Source: WHSW01 sp963742205 (GTDB taxonomy: Bacteria; Actinomycetota; Thermoleophilia; Solirubrobacterales; 70-9). Taken from it: a stretch of DNA of 64,000 bases. The notes below the pieces were generated by a model. It was not told the origin of the DNA, searched no databases, and saw nothing but the letters and a program-made list of their open reading frames with translations. The stretch spans positions 1-64,000 of the forward strand of contig CAVUKZ010000006.1 in NCBI GenBank assembly GCA_963742205.1. Reading direction: 5' to 3'. A program made the position numbers and the translations under genes. How positions within the stretch are numbered: the first letter of the stretch is position 1; every line of letters starts with the position of its first letter. Positions 61,569 through 64,000 of the stretch are shown here, in pieces.

Positions 61569-62449
61569 CGACGGCCGCCGGGTTGCCGGTGACCTGGTGC
61601 CACGTGTAGCGGATCACGCGGAAGCCGGCGCGGCGGAGGATCAGCTCTCGGCGCCGATCCTCCTCGTTGGCGACCGGGTTGGCGTGCGTTTCGTGGCCAT
61701 CGAGCTCGACGATCAGACGCGCGTCGCGCCAGAGCGCGTCGACCTCGAGCCCGTCGACGGTGGCGTTGACCTCGGGGATCGGGAGGCCGGCGCCCTCGAC
61801 GAGCAGCAGGAACTCCCGCTCGAAGTCATTGCGCGCCCGGGCGAGCTCTGGGAGATGGAGCGCGACGGCGCGGCGGAGGGCCGTGGAGCCTGGCCTCCCG
61901 CGCCCGCACTCGCGTTCGACCGCTCCGGGATCGAGGAGCTTGCGGTGGTCGGCCTCGGCGAGAGCGCGGCGGAGCAGCCTGAGGTCGACAACGGCGGCCA
62001 GGTCGAGGAGGGTGCGAGCCACGGGCGTGATCGGCAGGCGGCGCTCGAAGACGCGCTCGACCGTACGGGGCCGGTGGTACCTGATGCCCTGCCCTGCGAC
62101 CGGGCGATGCGGCGTCGCGACGTGGACGACCCGCGGCCGTCGCATCCAGAAGGCCCCACCACCACGCGGCCGTCGTGTGGCTCAGTGCCGCGCCACGGCC
62201 GCCATGGAACAGCGCCGCGATGAGGCGGCCCTCCGTGGCGAGCTCTGAGTGACCAACCGCGTAAACGGCTGGGTAGAGAGGGTGGAGATAGGCGCGCTCG
62301 ACGAGCCTCGCGACCGCCATCCGGTTGTAGCCCAGGCCTCGCAGCTGCGCGAGCGAGACCACGCCCCACTGGCGCCCCGCGACCCTCGCGATCCGTTCCG
62401 TGGAGATCGAGTAACGACTGTCGTTACGGGATCTCCACGGTTCGGGCAT
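61507..62449 (-). CDS. DUF559 protein with AbiEi-like N-terminus, single-base frameshift
   Basis: The N-terminal part (IARVAGRQWGVVSLAQLRGL, RAYLHPLYPAVYAVGHSELA) resembles the winged-helix antitoxin domain AbiEi. The C-terminal DUF559 domain is endonuclease-like: EFLLLVEGAGLPIPEVNATV, ARLIVELDGHETHANPVANE and RVIRYTWHQVTGNPAAV, with the E..ELDGHETH acidic set of a restriction-endonuclease (Vsr-like) fold. One extra base near 62,150 separates the parts (WWWGLL to MRRPRVVHV). The proposed ATG at 62,449 lies just outside a large palindrome, so a start beyond the palindrome is an alternative. Confidence 0.65.
62398..62440. repeat. 20-base inverted repeat
   Basis: The arms 62,398-62,417 and 62,421-62,440 are complementary at 18 of 20 positions, with a 3-base centre. 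It lies at the very 5' end of the DUF559 gene, within its proposed coding start. It could be an operator, a strong mRNA hairpin or a small inserted element. Confidence 0.7.
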
Positions 62450-62510
62450 GGGGGCCAGAGATCGGCCACCAAGACCGCGCACGTGGCGCGCGGTTTGCGC
62501 CGGAATGCAA

Positions 62511-62536
62511 ACGGCCGGGGCTCTCGCCCCGGCCGT
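62511..62536 (-). terminator. GC-rich hairpin terminator after rpoC
   Basis: An 11-base perfect stem (ACGGCCGGGGC/GCCCCGGCCGT) with loop TCTC lies 28 bases past the rpoC stop. On the minus strand only TTTGC follows, so the T-run is short. Confidence 0.6.
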
Positions 62537-62564
62537 CTGGACCTTCAGCGTCTAACGGAGCTCG

Positions 62565-64000
62565 CTACGAGCCGTCGCCGTCTCCGGTGCCGGTCTCGAT
62601 CTCCTGGGCGAGCTCCTCCAGCTCCTCGGCGAAGGAGGGGCCGAAGCCCTCGAGCTCGGTGACCTCGTCGCCGTCCTCGGCGAGGCCGAGCTCGGCCGCG
62701 AGCTCCTCCTCGTCGAGCAGGTCCTCCTCCGGGCGCTGCGCGGGCTCCACCGGCTCGATCTCGAGCGAGCGGTAGTGGCGCAGGCCGGTGGCGGCCGGGA
62801 TCAGCTTGCCGATGATCACGTTCTCCTTCAGGCCGACGAGCTTGTCTCGCTTGCCCTCCAGAGCCGCGTCGGTGAGCACCTTGGTCGTCTCCTGGAAGGA
62901 GGCCGCCGAGAGGAACGACTCGGTCGCGAGCGAGGCCTTGGTGATCCCGAGGATCACCTCCTCGCCCTTGGCCGGCGTGCCGCCATCGTCCTTGACCTTC
63001 TTGTTCAGCACCTTGAGCTTCTGCCGGTCCTCGAGCGAGCCGGGCAGGAGGGTGGTCGAGCCCTTGGCGTCGATCCGGACCCGCTTCATCATCTGCCTGA
63101 CGATGAGCTCGATGTGCTTGTCGTTGATGTCGACGCCCTGCGCCTTGTAGACCCGCTGCACCTCGGTGACGAGGTAGAGCTCGGTCTCCGTCCGGTCGCG
63201 GATCCGCAGCAGGTCGGCCGGGTACAGCGAGCCCTCCTCGAGCTGCGTCCCCGCCTCGACCCGGTCGCCGTGCTTGACGAGCATGCGGGCCCGGGGCTGG
63301 AGCTTGTACGCGTGCTCCTCGCCCTTGGCGTCGGTGATCGTGACGCGGATCTCCTTGTCGGTCTCCTCGATCGACACCTTGCCGTCGACCTCGGCCATCT
63401 CGGCCATGCCCTTCGGCTTGCGTGCCTCGAACAGCTCGACCACGCGCGGCAGACCCTGCGTGATGTCCAGGCCGGCGACGCCGCCGGTGTGGAACGTCCG
63501 CATCGTCAGCTGCGTGCCCGGCTCACCGATCGACTGGGCGGCGATGATGCCCACCGCATCGCCCAGCTCGACCACCGAGCCGGTGGCGAGGGCCCGGCCG
63601 TAGCAGGCCTGGCACACGCCGGTCTCGAGCTCGCACTTGAGCACGGAGCGGACGGGTACCGCGACCTCCTCGTCGCCGAACGCCTCGGCGATCTCCTCGA
63701 GCTCCGGCACGTCGATCTCCTGACCGCGCTTCAGCAGCTCGCGACCGCGCTTGGTCGCGAACTTCTTGGCGGAGACCCGGCCGATCAGGTTCGGGTTGAG
63801 CTCGCCATCCTCGTTGCGGAGCGGCGTCTCGACGAAGTCCTTCGTCTTGCAGTCGTCCGCGCGGATGATCACGTCCTGAGCGACGTCGACGAGACGGCGG
63901 GTCAGGTAACCCGAGTCGGCGGTACGCAGCGCCGTGTCGGCGAGGCCCTTTCGAGCGCCGTGAGTCGAGATGAAGTACTCGAGCACCGACAGTCCTTCCA
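62565..64000 (-). CDS. rpoC: RNA polymerase beta' subunit, 3' part (runs off window)
   Basis: The C-terminal 478 residues or so are present: STHGARKGLADTALRTADSG, SYLTRRLVDVAQDVIIRADD-type block, the four-cysteine zinc site in CKTKDF and CELETGVCQACYGR, the trigger-loop-downstream segment GIIAAQSIGEPGTQLTMRTF, and GVDINDKHIELIVRQMMKRV. The tail is acidic (DLLDEEELAAELGLAEDGDE). The frame is open to the window edge. Confidence 0.97.
   Translation of the reverse strand, partial: EGLSVLEYFISTHGARKGLADTALRTADSGYLTRRLVDVAQDVIIRADDCKTKDFVETPLRNEDGELNPNLIGRVSAKKFATKRGRELLKRGQEIDVPELEEIAEAFGDEEVAVPVRSVLKCELETGVCQACYGRALATGSVVELGDAVGIIAAQSIGEPGTQLTMRTFHTGGVAGLDITQGLPRVVELFEARKPKGMAEMAEVDGKVSIEETDKEIRVTITDAKGEEHAYKLQPRARMLVKHGDRVEAGTQLEEGSLYPADLLRIRDRTETELYLVTEVQRVYKAQGVDINDKHIELIVRQMMKRVRIDAKGSTTLLPGSLEDRQKLKVLNKKVKDDGGTPAKGEEVILGITKASLATESFLSAASFQETTKVLTDAALEGKRDKLVGLKENVIIGKLIPAATGLRHYRSLEIEPVEPAQRPEEDLLDEEELAAELGLAEDGDEVTELEGFGPSFAEELEELAQEIETGTGDGDGS

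Overview
The window is very GC-rich chromosomal DNA from an actinobacterium, most likely class Thermoleophilia (Solirubrobacterales-like). This is inferred from the canonical ribosomal super-operon with zinc-binding forms of S14, S4 and L36, a Ddn-like F420-dependent oxidoreductase, GTG starts throughout, and an expanded set of MSQENVE-type NTF2/SnoaL-like small proteins that I associate with this class. No rRNA, tRNA, CRISPR array, phage or insertion sequence was recognised.

Region 1 (1-12,180). A tightly coupled minus-strand operon (GT2 glycosyltransferase, Gfo/Idh/MocA oxidoreductase, alkaline-phosphatase-superfamily protein) is flanked by a second GT2, a UDP-galactopyranose-mutase/HemY-like FAD protein and a polytopic membrane glycosyltransferase. 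Next comes a ferric-iron ABC transporter (fbpA-fbpB-fbpC) ending in a double-hotdog thioesterase. Two DtxR/IdeR-type iron boxes, at 4270-4287 and 7271-7286, lie in the two divergent promoter regions and tie the glycan genes to the iron transporter. Nearly every gene here is broken by single-base gains of G or C while the protein sequence on both sides stays well conserved. This points to consensus-sequence error rather than decay.

Region 2 (12,176-34,639). This accessory region holds truA, the F420-type oxidoreductase, several VOC proteins, an ArsR-VOC pair with a palindromic operator, a VanS/VanR-like pair next to a VanY-like carboxypeptidase with direct repeats between them, secreted M23, beta-helix, RTX-like and YadA-head-like proteins, an animal-type haem peroxidase, and eight NTF2/SnoaL-like paralogues. 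All eight carry the same extended -10-like box a few bases from the ATG, so they look leaderless and co-regulated. Several genes look broken: a methyltransferase, one beta-helix copy and an RTX-like gene.

Region 3 (34,636-56,725, minus strand). The order is rplQ-rpoA-rpsD-rpsK-rpsM-rpmJ-map-adk-secY-rplO-rpmD-rpsE-rplR-rplF-rpsH-rpsN-rplE-rplX-rplN-rpsQ-rpmC-rplP-rpsC-rplV-rpsS-rplB-rplW-rplD-rplC-rpsJ, then tuf-fusA and rpsG-rpsL. Two plus-strand membrane-protein genes separate rpsG from fusA. S17, S3, L5 and S5 carry long low-complexity extensions, and infA is missing from its usual place between map and rpmJ.

Region 4 (56,780-64,000). A HAD-like protein, a small membrane protein, a cystathionine beta-synthase/gamma-synthase (transsulfuration) pair, a cytochrome P450 and a DUF559 protein with a large palindrome at its start lie before the 3' part of rpoC, which runs off the window.
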